From: a virus
DNA length: 34,588 bases
Reading direction: 5' to 3' (one strand)
Virus record (IMG/VR): IMGVR_UViG_3300010389_000060
Location: 1-34,588 of that record
The translations under genes and the position numbers were made by a program. Positions within the stretch are counted from its first letter, which is position 1. Each line of letters starts with the position of its first letter. The notes below the pieces were generated by a model. The model searched no databases, was not told the DNA's origin, and saw only the letters and a list, made by a program, of their open reading frames with translations. Positions 5,958 through 12,835 of this stretch are shown here, one piece after another.

Positions 5958-6568
5958 GATCCCGCCCAGCACGATCGCGACGCGTTCCACGGCGACCATC
6001 CCTCTCGGGACCAGATCAGGTGAGCGACGATGATGTTGCCGTAGCCGTACCGGGCGTCGTCCTCGGCGATCCCGAGACCGGCGGCGGCCGACAGCTTCTC
6101 GCCGCTGTCGGTGTAGTCCCAGCCCCACACGGTCCGGCCGGAGCCGGGGTCGCGGGTCCACGGGGCGAGGAGCTGGAACACTCCCCTGGCGGACGAGGTC
6201 GGGTTGGCTGCGTCGAGCCGGTAGTTCGACTCGCATCGAGCGACGGTGATCGCCCGGTTCCACTCGGACTCGGGCCACAGGCTCTGGATCGCTTCGAGGA
6301 TCGGAGCCGGTACGTCGCCGGTCGGGGCTGGGCGTGACGGGACAGCATCTGTAGTCACGCCGTGTGGCTCCACGGCGATCGTCGTGGTCGACGTCGAGGT
6401 CGTGGTGGTTGTGGAGGTGGTTGTGGGTGTCATGATGGTCGTGGTGGTGGGTTCCTTGGTGGTGGTCGTGGTCGGTAGTTCGATCGGGTCGTCAGCGGCG
6501 CAGCTCGTCGCGCACGCTACGAACACGATCGCCGAGATCGTCGACCGGATCGTCGGTCTGGTTGGCAT
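5954..6568 (-). CDS. Secreted/lipoprotein lytic transglycosylase-like protein
   Basis: 204 aa from ATG 6568. A short basic start and hydrophobic segment (ISAIVFVACATSC) form a signal with cysteines at 19 and 23 that could be lipidated; the lipobox is imperfect. A Thr-rich linker follows (TTTTTKEPTTTTIMTP), then a lysozyme/SLT-like domain: ARCESNYRLDAANPTSSARG with the probable catalytic Glu, FQLLAPW and AHLIWSREGWSPWNASRSCW. It would act on peptidoglycan outside the membrane. Its place in the early run, far from the lysis genes, is unusual: it may modify the wall early or block superinfection (inference). Confidence 0.7.
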   Translation of the reverse strand: MPTRPTIRSTISAIVFVACATSCAADDPIELPTTTTTKEPTTTTIMTPTTTSTTTTTSTSTTTIAVEPHGVTTDAVPSRPAPTGDVPAPILEAIQSLWPESEWNRAITVARCESNYRLDAANPTSSARGVFQLLAPWTRDPGSGRTVWGWDYTDSGEKLSAAAGLGIAEDDARYGYGNIIVAHLIWSREGWSPWNASRSCWAGS

Positions 6569-7010
6569 CGAGCATCTCCCTCGTCTCGGCGGCCGTCGAA
6601 TATCGAGGTCTCGCCTGCTTCTTTGGATCGGGTTCAGTTGGTCTAGTTCCCCTCCCACTTTTTGAGGGGGGACGGTTCTGATCTTTGAAGGGGGACCCTC
6701 CCGATATTTGAAGGGTCACGTCGGAGTTCCGGACGCGCCGGATCTTGAACAGGTTGGACGTCTGCCGTCCTTCCTCGGTGAGTCGTCCTCGGACGGTCAG
6801 CCAGCCCTTCTCCTCCAGTTCCTTCACCGCCGACCGGACCGTGTTGGGCGTGACGTTCGCACGTTCGGCGATCCTCCTGATCGAAGGCCAGCACTCCTGG
6901 TCGGCGTTCGCGTGCTCGGCGAGCACGGCGTACACCACGACGCTAGTCGCTCGGACCTCGGCGAGCATCAGACACGGGACGATGGCGAACGGGTGATCGA
7001 CGCCCGCCAC
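6492..7010 (-). CDS. Winged-helix DNA-binding protein
   Basis: 172 aa. The GTG start at 7010 overlaps the previous stop (TAGTG). Residues about 20-85 are a winged helix: ATSVVVYAVLAEHAN, WPSIRRIAERANVTPNTVRS and AVKELEEKGWLTVRGR as recognition helix and wing. The C-terminal half is basic and disordered, rich in Lys/Arg/Pro. This is the layout of phage replication-organiser proteins and of simple regulators. With no other replication initiator in the genome and recombination genes either side, a replication role is possible but unproven. Confidence 0.75.
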   Translation of the reverse strand: MAGVDHPFAIVPCLMLAEVRATSVVVYAVLAEHANADQECWPSIRRIAERANVTPNTVRSAVKELEEKGWLTVRGRLTEEGRQTSNLFKIRRVRNSDVTLQISGGSPFKDQNRPPSKSGRGTRPTEPDPKKQARPRYSTAAETREMLDANQTDDPVDDLGDRVRSVRDELRR

Positions 7011-7426
7011 TACTCGGAGGACTTCGGGGCGAGCGCCCTGTCCAGGACGTAGTGCTCGGGACCGGCCCAGAGATGGAGTCCCAGGCCGACGCGCATGGCG
7101 CACCTCGCGACGGCGGAGGAGATCGCCATCTGGGTGTTCAGCGCGTCGTTCGGTCCGGGCCGTTCGCAGTCGCCCGCCTCCTGGATCACGATGTCGTCGC
7201 GACCGTCGATCGAGAAGGTCATCTCCAGGATCACGCCGTGGACCTGGCCGTCGGCGTTGCGGATGATCTCGACGACCCGCTGCGGGGTCGGGCCGAGGTG
7301 GTAGAGCAGCCGCTGCTGGATCTCGGAGTGCGAGACGTACCTCGCCCCGAACCCTCCTGGCTTCGTCTTGATCTGGTGGTCCTTGAACGGGGTCGCCAAA
7401 GCGGCGAGGTCGGTTCGTTCGGTCAT
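7010..7426 (-). CDS. Single-strand annealing protein, Rad52-like (probable)
   Basis: 138 aa from ATG 7426, with CAGGAGG as ribosome binding site. The protein has GARYVSHSEIQQRLLYHLG near residue 30, a beta-rich centre (GVILEMTFSIDGRDD) and AISSAVARCAMRVGLGLHLW near the end. This order recalls the YV/RL, beta-sheet, and A-x-FG/GLGLW pattern of Rad52/Sak-type phage annealing proteins. These pair complementary single strands during recombination, which suits the RusA neighbour. It is the second ORF of module R2, 48 nt after the element. Motif match by eye only. Confidence 0.55.
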   Translation of the reverse strand: MTERTDLAALATPFKDHQIKTKPGGFGARYVSHSEIQQRLLYHLGPTPQRVVEIIRNADGQVHGVILEMTFSIDGRDDIVIQEAGDCERPGPNDALNTQMAISSAVARCAMRVGLGLHLWAGPEHYVLDRALAPKSSE

Positions 7427-7474
7427 GGTGTCCTCCTGGTTGGTCATGGGGAGCGACGAGGGTATCTCGTCGGT

Positions 7475-7536
7475 GGACCGATAGGTCCGGGAGGGCGACC
7501 GGCCGGGGAGCGCCGGTCGCCGACCCGCACCGATCA
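7475..7536 (-). promoter_or_regulatory. Structured RNA element R2
   Basis: Begins at the TGA of the 7534 gene: TGATCGGTGCGGGT, inner stem GGCGACCGGC/GCCGGTCGCC (10 perfect pairs), then CCCGGACCTATCGGTCC. The outer stem GGTGCGGG/CCCGGACC has a single G-G mismatch, and the competing 3' hairpin is GGACC/GGTCC. An extra hairpin, CGACGAG/CTCGTCG (7454-7472), follows before the ribosome binding site of the annealing gene. Confidence 0.75.
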
Positions 7537-7788
7537 GTCCGAGGCGACTGGGGGGACCATCGTGACGACGTACTTGCCGATCCGGTCTCCGGCCCAGGTC
7601 CAGGTCAGCCCGCCGACGGAGTTGACCTCGATGTCGAAGATCGGACCGTTGAACTCCAGGTGATCGAAGCCGTGGCCTGCTGCCCTCGACCAGGCCGGGG
7701 CGTTCGCCCGTGCCTCGTCGAGCGAGTTGCCTGCGCCCCAGAAGCCGGGGCCGATGATGACGTGGGTGTAGGTGGTGGGTTCGGTCAT
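7534..7788 (-). CDS. Hypothetical protein (84 aa), first ORF of module R2
   Basis: ATG 7788 is preferred because AAGGAGG precedes it in a context nearly identical to that of the annealing gene (AGGAGGAC, CCATGACCGAAC). An in-frame ATG at 7821 sits 6 nt after a TAGAGT box and could serve as a leaderless start, adding 11 residues. The product has a GPGFWGAGNSLDEARANAP segment and a GLTWTWAGDRIGKYVV end. No family recognised. Its stop codon opens element R2. Confidence 0.65.
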   Translation of the reverse strand: MTEPTTYTHVIIGPGFWGAGNSLDEARANAPAWSRAAGHGFDHLEFNGPIFDIEVNSVGGLTWTWAGDRIGKYVVTMVPPVASD

Positions 7789-7821
7789 GGCGTCCTCCTT
7801 GTTGGTGGTCGGTGCTGCCAT

Positions 7822-7926
7822 GCGGCGACTCTACCTCGCTTTGACAACACGAAGCAAGTCGGCACTCGAGCCGCCGCCCGACATCCCGACTTGACAGGTC
7901 CTGACAACCTGGGGTAGACATACGTC
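7822..7926. promoter_or_regulatory. Divergent early promoter/operator region
   Basis: A 105-bp gap between divergent units. Minus strand: TAGAGT (7833-7828) before ATG 7821, with TTGCTT (7857-7852) 18 bp upstream as a possible -35. TTGACAA dyads lie at 7841-7847 (exact) and 7901-7907 (CTGACAA, one mismatch), and AGGT-N7-ACCT at 7896-7910 is a small inverted repeat. This is the best candidate for the early control region. Confidence 0.6.
7891..7920 (+). promoter_or_regulatory. Rightward early promoter
   Basis: TTGACA (7891-7896), an 18-bp spacer, TAGACA (7915-7920), then 6 nt to an ATG at 7927 and 45 nt to the better-supported ATG at 7966. The -35 is a perfect consensus. Confidence 0.65.
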
Positions 7927-7965
7927 ATGGCAACACCGCCACCACGGCCTGAGGAGGTCCCGCCC

Positions 7966-8175
7966 ATGTCCACCACCGATCAGTTCCTCGCCGATCGAGC
8001 CGCATGGATCGCAGCCGGTCGTCCGGCCGACCATCCCTACCTGAACGCTCCGGCTCAGCCGCAGCGTCCGGCTCGACCCTTGACCGGTCTCGTGCCGGAC
8101 TGGACGGTCGACGCCGTCCAGACTCCGCAGATCCGAGCGATGCTCGACGCTGCTCGGGACCGGCGCTTCGGCTGA
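7966..8175 (+). CDS. Hypothetical protein (69 aa), first ORF of module R3
   Basis: ATG 7966 has GAGGAGG at an 8-nt spacing. An in-frame ATG at 7927 lies 6 nt after the -10 box and would add 13 residues if the message is read as leaderless. The product has an Ala-rich helical part (FLADRAAWIAAGRPADHPY) and a Pro-rich centre. No family recognised. Its TGA is the first triplet of element R3. Confidence 0.65.
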   Translation: MSTTDQFLADRAAWIAAGRPADHPYLNAPAQPQRPARPLTGLVPDWTVDAVQTPQIRAMLDAARDRRFG

Positions 8176-8235
8176 TCGGTGCGGGTTCCCGACCGGCTTC
8201 CCCCTCGCCGGTCGGGTTCCCGGACCGCTCGGTCC
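8173..8235 (+). promoter_or_regulatory. Structured RNA element R3
   Basis: TGATCGGTGCGGGT at the stop codon, inner stem CCCGACCGGC/GCCGGTCGGG (10 pairs), then CCCGGACCGCTCGGTCC with the GGACC/GGTCC hairpin. Compared with R2, the base of the inner stem changes from GGC/GCC to CCC/GGG on both sides, a three-pair compensatory change. The next start (8263) lies 27 nt downstream. It is on the opposite strand from R1 and R2. Confidence 0.75.
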
Positions 8236-8262
8236 GCCAACCCGATCCCGAAGGAGATCAAC

Positions 8263-8742
8263 ATGACCACCGTCCGCCACGACCAGCAGGCACTCGACAC
8301 GATGACGTCGACCGACGCCGTCGCCGTGTTCCTGATGAGCCGCCCCGGTGAACGCTTCACCGGCAAGCAGCTCGCCGCCGAACTCGACCGGCCACTCGGC
8401 ACCGTCCAGTCGGCCGCCGGGAAGCTCCACGCCGCCCGGATGCGCTCGACCGAACCCAACCCCGTCGGCGTCTACGCGTTCCGCCCGACCGACGACTGCC
8501 GCTACATCACCTACGCCTACCGGACCGACCGGCCGTTCGACTCGGACCTCCACCCGGTGAAGGACCACCAGTTCCGATCCGAGACCGAACGGGCCGCAGA
8601 GTCGAAGCGGCAGCGCGACGCGAAAGCGAAGGCCGAGGCGAAGGCCGCCTGCACCCTGACCCCGACGTCGATCGACGGGATCTACATCACCGGGAACGGT
8701 GACCTCGTCCGCCTCGTCCCGGTCGAGATCGTCGACGCATGA
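8263..8742 (+). CDS. Helix-turn-helix protein (159 aa), second ORF of module R3
   Basis: ATG 8263 with GAAGGAGA as ribosome binding site. Residues 14-58 (STDAVAVFLMSRPGERFTGK, then QLAAELDRPLGTVQSAAGKL) form a winged helix-turn-helix. A mixed middle part is followed by a Lys/Ala-rich helix (RQRDAKAKAEAKAA) and a beta end. It is probably a DNA-binding regulator. It overlaps the next gene as ATGA. Confidence 0.7.
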   Translation: MTTVRHDQQALDTMTSTDAVAVFLMSRPGERFTGKQLAAELDRPLGTVQSAAGKLHAARMRSTEPNPVGVYAFRPTDDCRYITYAYRTDRPFDSDLHPVKDHQFRSETERAAESKRQRDAKAKAEAKAACTLTPTSIDGIYITGNGDLVRLVPVEIVDA

Positions 8743-9164
8743 CCAGCGGCTTCTGCTTCGAGTGTGGCCGGGACCTCCCCGGCGACCACCTCGGCTGGTG
8801 CTCGTCGAACGTGCCGACCCCGGTCGACTTCACCGAGTCGACCCGGCACGCCCGCACCACCGACCCGGCCACCTCGAAGCTCGCCGCCGCTACACTCACC
8901 CACGACCTGACCGACCACCACCGAGCCGTCCTCGACTGGCTCACCGACAACGGACCTGCGACCGACGACCAGATCGCCCAGGCGATGGTCGACCTCGACC
9001 TCACCACCCGGACCGAGACCGCTCGCCGCTGGGTCCGCACCCTCCGAGAAGAACACCACCGGATCGTCCCGGCCGTCCGGCACGGCGACCAGATCCAACT
9101 CCCCAACCCATCCGGCCGTCTCGCTCTCGCATGGACGACCACCGAACGAAAGACCAACCCATGA
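8739..9164 (+). CDS. Zinc-finger/winged-helix protein (141 aa)
   Basis: Begins at ATG 8739 (ATGA overlap). The N-terminus has CFECGRDLPGDHLGWC, a three-cysteine motif that may bind zinc. Residues about 55-115 (HHRAVLDWLTDNGPATDDQI to RRWVRTLREEHHRIV) resemble a winged helix as in phage regulators that count or sense DNA ends. The function is unknown. Coupled at both ends by ATGA overlaps. Confidence 0.7.
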   Translation: MTSGFCFECGRDLPGDHLGWCSSNVPTPVDFTESTRHARTTDPATSKLAAATLTHDLTDHHRAVLDWLTDNGPATDDQIAQAMVDLDLTTRTETARRWVRTLREEHHRIVPAVRHGDQIQLPNPSGRLALAWTTTERKTNP

Positions 9165-9307
9165 CCACCGACAAGAGTTTCGTCTCCGCCCAGATGGACA
9201 CCGACCTCATCAAGGCGCTCGGCAAGTACGCCGAGACCGAAGGCATCACCCGCTCGGCCGCCGTCCGTCGAGCGATCGAACAGCTCCTCGACACGAAGGC
9301 CGCGTGA
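9161..9307 (+). CDS. Ribbon-helix-helix DNA-binding protein (48 aa)
   Basis: 48 aa from ATG 9161. FVSAQMDTDLIKALGKYAET and GITRSAAVRRAIEQLL fit the ribbon-helix-helix (CopG/Arc) fold: a short beta strand and two helices. Such proteins bind as dimers to short operators. It is the best repressor candidate in the rightward unit and could be the protein that reads the TTGACAA dyads (inference). Confidence 0.75.
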   Translation: MTTDKSFVSAQMDTDLIKALGKYAETEGITRSAAVRRAIEQLLDTKAA

Positions 9308-9402
9308 CGTACTGGCACGCGCTCGCCGCCCTCGGCGGGCTGGTCGTGTACCTCACCGCTCTCGTGGCGTGGGCGCATCACCACGATCGCCGGGGGCAGT
9401 AG
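9304..9402 (+). CDS. Small membrane protein (32 aa)
   Basis: GTG 9304 overlaps the previous TGA (GTGA). The product is almost one hydrophobic helix: LAALGGLVVYLTALVAWAHH, then a basic end. It is probably an inner-membrane peptide. The function is unknown. Confidence 0.5.
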   Translation: MTYWHALAALGGLVVYLTALVAWAHHHDRRGQ

Positions 9403-9411
9403 TGTCGGGGC

Positions 9412-9567
9412 GTGGCCGACGACGTCGAAGGGTACGAGTGCAAGTGGTGCGGCGACCTCGCGGTCGGCTGGTTCTTCTGCTCGCAGTCGTGCCGGTTGGC
9501 GTGGCGAGACTCGGTGAACCGGCCGGAGCGACTCGGGGAACCGAAGCCGCTCCGGCGTCATGCCTGA
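9412..9567 (+). CDS. Small zinc-ribbon protein (51 aa)
   Basis: GTG 9412 gives 51 aa with YECKWCGDLAVGWFFC and SCRLAW: two CxxC-type pairs in the order C-x2-C, C-x4-C seen in small actinophage zinc-binding proteins. The C-terminal half is basic. It is the last gene before the 98-nt gap with the next promoter. Confidence 0.6.
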   Translation: MADDVEGYECKWCGDLAVGWFFCSQSCRLAWRDSVNRPERLGEPKPLRRHA

Positions 9568-9597
9568 CCGCTCAATCGACAATCTTCTCCGCTGATG

Positions 9598-9626
9598 TTG
9601 ACAACTCCTCGAGAATCGTGTTGACT
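9598..9626 (+). promoter_or_regulatory. Probable promoter of the 9666 gene
   Basis: TTGACA (9598-9603) inside an exact TTGACAA dyad, a 17-bp spacer, and TTGACT (9621-9626) as a weak -10. The leader of about 33 nt ends in GAGGAGA before ATG 9666. The -10 is poor, so the start point is uncertain. Confidence 0.45.
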
Positions 9627-9665
9627 GACTGTGTCGAACCAACCAACCACCACGAGGAGATCGAC

Positions 9666-10031
9666 ATGCCCACCACCACCGCCAACAAGACCGCCGCAGC
9701 GATCAACACGCTCGGCCGGTACATCGAGGAACTCGACGACAGCAGCACTCAGGTCATCGCCCGACGCACGCTCGACAAGGTCATCGCCGACCACAAGTAC
9801 CTCACCGACCACACGAACGACGTCCACCGGTTCTCCGCCTCGCTGCTGGAGAAGATCAACTGGGGTCGCGACACCCGAGTCGACGCCGAACGGATCGCTG
9901 TGGCGAGCCGCAGGGTCGTCGAGTTGCAGGCATCGTTCGACACCGGTCTCGACCACCTCAAGACGATCCTCTGGACCGCTGCCGACGGCGACGCTGCGAA
10001 GGTGGAGGTGGCGAAGATGTTCCCCTACTGA
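9666..10031 (+). CDS. Hypothetical helical protein (121 aa)
   Basis: ATG 9666 with GAGGAGA. The product is almost all helix with heptad-like spacing (NTLGRYIEELDDSSTQVIAR, RRVVELQASFDTGLDHLKTI). No family recognised. It is a one-gene unit between its own promoter and the terminator at 10049, which suggests strong independent expression. Confidence 0.65.
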   Translation: MPTTTANKTAAAINTLGRYIEELDDSSTQVIARRTLDKVIADHKYLTDHTNDVHRFSASLLEKINWGRDTRVDAERIAVASRRVVELQASFDTGLDHLKTILWTAADGDAAKVEVAKMFPY

Positions 10032-10048
10032 TCCTCGATCCACACCGA

Positions 10049-10089
10049 CGACACCGCCTCGACCACTCGGTCGGGGCGGTTGTCGTTTT
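10049..10089 (+). terminator. Rho-independent terminator after the rightward unit
   Basis: A hairpin of about 16 bp (CGACACCGCCTCGACC, loop ACTC, then GGTCGGGGCGGTTGTCG, with one bulge and one G-U) followed by TTTT. It separates the rightward early unit from the leftward late unit that ends at 10089. Confidence 0.8.
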
Positions 10090-11243
10090 CACACGATGCG
10101 GATGTCGCCGACGATTCCAGCGTCGACGTCGATCGTGACCGACCCCGATCGACGAGCACCCGCCCCGGCGGTCTCGGCGTACTGCGGCGACCCGGCATCC
10201 TCGCTCGGGCATTGGACCCAGGTGCGCGGCCCGAGCCACTCGTGCCGGAAGGAGTGGTAGTGGGCTGAGATCAGCAGGTCGGCCGCTCCGATCGGGCGAT
10301 GGTTCCCGGCCTGCTTGTCGTGCCATCCCTGGACCTTGCCCTGCCCGCCGACTTGATGGCCGTGGAACAGCCCGACTCGGACGTCGGCGATCTCGACGCA
10401 CACCGTCAGGTCGTCACCGGGCACCGCCCACGACACATGGCTGTACGCGTCGAGGTCGAGGCACGCCCAGCGGCAGTCGTCGATCGCAGCGATGTCGACG
10501 TTGTCACCCACGAGGGCGTCTCGCTTCCCGAGCCGGTGCTCGCCATGATTCCCCGGCACCGCCGCGACGGTCACGGTCTCAGCCAGGGTGGATGCCTTGT
10601 CGATGATCGCCATCGCCGCCTCGCGCACGATCGCCCGCTGGTCCCGGTCGTGCATCTCGACCGAGTACGTCTGCTGGCTGCCGTAGAAGTGGGCACATGC
10701 CTCGACGAGGTCACCGCCGAACGCCACGAGGATCTCGCTCGGCTTCCCGGCCCGCCGCCATGACGCCTCGAACCGGCTCGGCAGTTCCCCGAGCGTGTCG
10801 AGGACGTGGTCGATCGTCCCGGCCTTCCCGACCTGCCAGTCGGACGTCGCCCATATCTGGCCGCCTGGAGCCGCTGAGAGCCTCGTGGAGCGCTTCCGGC
10901 GTCGTAGCGTGGCGATGAGGTCATCGAGATCAGCGAACGCCTTAGAACGGCGCACAGCGGTGATGCGGTAATACCAGCACCACTCGCCCGACCCGGCCTT
11001 CTGCTGCCACTTGCGGACCTGGAGGCTGCCGGGTTTGATCGCCCACTCGTCGGGGTCGAGCCGCATCTCGGCGAGGATGGTCGCCTCGTCCGGGTCGATC
11101 GCCTCGGTCGTGGCGAGGCCGGTGAACTCGGCGACGCCGGTCTCGTGATTCACGAGGTGGCCTGGCTCCCATCCGGGCGGCGGCCGGTCCGGCCCGTTCC
11201 GATGAGCGGTCAGCCGGGTGAAGTCTTCAGCGGCGGATGACAT
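10089..11243 (-). CDS. Metallophosphoesterase
   Basis: 384 aa; ATG 11243 is preferred to GTG 11249 because GGTGG lies 7 nt upstream of the ATG. The calcineurin-like metal motifs appear in order: ATSDWQVGKA, AFGGDLVEA, VPGNHGEHR, FHGHQVGG and ISAHYHSF. These proteins bind two metals and cleave phosphodiesters; actinophage copies may be DNA exonucleases or phosphatases. About 130 residues precede the catalytic domain and may contact substrate. It pairs with the HTH gene upstream. Confidence 0.82.
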   Translation of the reverse strand: MSSAAEDFTRLTAHRNGPDRPPPGWEPGHLVNHETGVAEFTGLATTEAIDPDEATILAEMRLDPDEWAIKPGSLQVRKWQQKAGSGEWCWYYRITAVRRSKAFADLDDLIATLRRRKRSTRLSAAPGGQIWATSDWQVGKAGTIDHVLDTLGELPSRFEASWRRAGKPSEILVAFGGDLVEACAHFYGSQQTYSVEMHDRDQRAIVREAAMAIIDKASTLAETVTVAAVPGNHGEHRLGKRDALVGDNVDIAAIDDCRWACLDLDAYSHVSWAVPGDDLTVCVEIADVRVGLFHGHQVGGQGKVQGWHDKQAGNHRPIGAADLLISAHYHSFRHEWLGPRTWVQCPSEDAGSPQYAETAGAGARRSGSVTIDVDAGIVGDIRIV

Positions 11244-11460
11244 GCTCACGCCACCGAACGACGGACGAGTAGCCCATGTCGATCCCGACCGCTTTGAGGC
11301 TGCGCTGGATCATCGCGGTGTTCGCCGTGTCGTCTTGGAACACTTCCTCGATGGCGGCGAGCAGGTCCGGGTCGGTCCGTTCGAGCTGCCGCATCGTCGC
11401 TCGCCAGTTGAGCCGCCTAGTCGGCGTCAGCGTCTGCTTGAACTCGTCGGCCTTCGACAC
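11227..11460 (-). CDS. Small HTH-like protein (77 aa)
   Basis: GTG 11460 is chosen as the only start that avoids most of the upstream gene. RATMRQLERTDPDLLAAIEE and MIQRSLKAVGIDMGYSSVVR WREHV end in a likely helix-turn-helix. A similar small protein often sits before the metallophosphoesterase in actinophages (from memory). It overlaps both neighbours. Confidence 0.6.
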   Translation of the reverse strand: MSKADEFKQTLTPTRRLNWRATMRQLERTDPDLLAAIEEVFQDDTANTAMIQRSLKAVGIDMGYSSVVRWREHVIRR

Positions 11461-11674
11461 GGTGCGCCTCCAGATGATCGTCGAGCCGTTCGGATACCTG
11501 CTCGACCCGGTCCAGCGTAATAGCGGACCGTTCGTCGACGCGGGATAGCAGCGCCAGCGACCGGCCATGCTGCTCCTCGTTCTCGTGCCGGAGCTGCCGG
11601 AACTGGAACGCCGCCGTCAGGCTGATACCCGCCAGCATGAACACGCCCGAGACGACCGCGACCCAGATCTCCAT
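11417..11674 (-). CDS. Membrane-anchored coiled-coil protein, holin-like
   Basis: 85 aa from ATG 11674. Residues 3-25 (WVAVVSGVFMLAGISLTAAF) are one membrane segment. They are followed by a long charged helix (LRHENEEQHGRSLALLSRVD, TLDRVEQVSERLDDHLEAH). This matches the small holin-like or spanin-like membrane proteins next to actinophage endolysins. The function is inferred from shape and from its position 3 nt after the endolysin. Confidence 0.6.
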   Translation of the reverse strand: MEIWVAVVSGVFMLAGISLTAAFQFRQLRHENEEQHGRSLALLSRVDERSAITLDRVEQVSERLDDHLEAHRVEGRRVQADADAD

Positions 11675-11677
11675 CGG

Positions 11678-12385
11678 TCAGCCGAGCAGCGCTGCCCAGG
11701 TCGCTGGGCCGACGATCCCGTCGGCGGTGAGACCGTTTGCCGACTGGAACATCCGGACAGCCTTCAAGGTGGCGGGTCCGAACGAGCCGTCGGCCTTGAG
11801 CGGGTAGCCCTTGTTCGTGAGCTGCGTCTGCATGAACTCGACGACCGCTCCACGCTGCCCACGCTTCACGATCGTCTTGCGGCACGCCTCGACGAACTTC
11901 GCCACCTCGGCGAGGACGTTCTCGGGTTCGGGCTTCGGGAGGTCACCGGTGCCGTCGGGCATCGGACCATCGACCCAGCCCTGTGAGGTCAACGCCTGGA
12001 CGTGCCACCACTCAGATCGAACCGTGGCCCGGAGGCCCATGCGTTCGAGGTGGGGATGCACTTCGGCTCGGGCCTGCGCTCGGGTCCGGTTCCACGGCCG
12101 CTTCAAGTCGACGGCGTGGCCGTACCCGTCGCCCTGGACCATGTGCCACGAACCCTTCGGGGTCCAGTCATACGGGAACCCGGCACCGGTCCGCAGGGTC
12201 CGGTTCGGGTTGGCGGCGAGATTGCCCCGGCCTGCCTTGTAGGCGGCGTACAGCCGCTCCTGCTTCGCCCGGTCCCGGACGGCCGGGTAGGTGCCGTACC
12301 GGCTCAGCTCCGGCAACGCCAGCAGGAGCCGGACCCGATGCGCGAGGACGGGATGGACCCCTCGGAGGTTCGAGTCGAGCGACAT
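11678..12385 (-). CDS. Endolysin: D-Ala-D-Ala peptidase with peptidoglycan-binding domain
   Basis: 235 aa. The N-terminal part is an M15/VanY-type peptidase: zinc ligands H81 in SWHMVQGDG, D93 in GHAVDL and H128 in SEWWH, with E125 as likely catalytic base. Residues about 165-235 are a peptidoglycan-binding repeat (GAVVEFMQTQLTNKG, DGSFGPATLKAVRMFQ, DGIVGPATWAAL). It cleaves the peptide part of the wall at lysis. The start at 12385 overlaps the holin stop as TGATG. Confidence 0.88.
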   Translation of the reverse strand: MSLDSNLRGVHPVLAHRVRLLLALPELSRYGTYPAVRDRAKQERLYAAYKAGRGNLAANPNRTLRTGAGFPYDWTPKGSWHMVQGDGYGHAVDLKRPWNRTRAQARAEVHPHLERMGLRATVRSEWWHVQALTSQGWVDGPMPDGTGDLPKPEPENVLAEVAKFVEACRKTIVKRGQRGAVVEFMQTQLTNKGYPLKADGSFGPATLKAVRMFQSANGLTADGIVGPATWAALLG

Positions 12386-12648
12386 CAGTCGAGCAGGTCG
12401 TCGTCGGTGCCGACCTTCGGCACCCGCACGAGTGCGCCGTCGGCGTTGCCGATCGGTCCGGCGGTAGCCGCCACCACCTTCAGGAAGCTCACGACGGCGG
12501 CCATGCCACCGGCGGCGAGCATCTCGACGAAGTTGGCGGAGGGTCCGACGTCGACGCCGTTCGCCGACACGAGCGCGACGATGGTCGCCGCGCCGGTCGA
12601 CAGGCTGCGTTCGAGGGCGTCGATCCAGAAGGTCGATGATCTCAACAT
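12385..12648 (-). CDS. Holin, r1t-like
   Basis: 87 aa from ATG 12648. FWIDALERSLSTGAATIVAL and FVEMLAAGGMAAVVSFLKVV form two membrane helices, the layout of r1t-type holins, with a charged C-terminus. It is directly coupled to the endolysin (TGATG), which supports the lysis role. Confidence 0.7.
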   Translation of the reverse strand: MLRSSTFWIDALERSLSTGAATIVALVSANGVDVGPSANFVEMLAAGGMAAVVSFLKVVAATAGPIGNADGALVRVPKVGTDDDLLD

Positions 12649-12658
12649 GGCCGACAGG

Positions 12659-12835
12659 CTAGTCGCCGTCGTCTTCTCGATCTAGGGCGACCGAGACCAT
12701 GTGCATCACGAACGCGACGCAGGTGATGATCGCGGCGTAGCGGAACGTGTCGCTGCCGGGTGGCAGCGTGGCGAGGATGTACGCGGACCCGGCGAGGGTC
12801 CAGGACAGGATGAAGATCTCCCGGATGTATCTCAT
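12659..12835 (-). CDS. Small two-helix membrane protein (58 aa)
   Basis: ATG 12835 (ATGA overlap) gives 58 aa: MRYIREIFILSWTLAGSAYI, LATLPPG, then YAAIITCVAFVMHMVSVAL and an acidic end. Two membrane helices joined by a short turn make it a second holin or antiholin candidate in the lysis cassette. Confidence 0.6.
   Translation of the reverse strand: MRYIREIFILSWTLAGSAYILATLPPGSDTFRYAAIITCVAFVMHMVSVALDREDDGD

Noticed and set aside
7842-7847. TTGTCA as the -35 of the 7821 gene
   Set aside because: Only 8 bp from TAGAGT; more likely an operator dyad, with TTGCTT 18 bp upstream as the -35.
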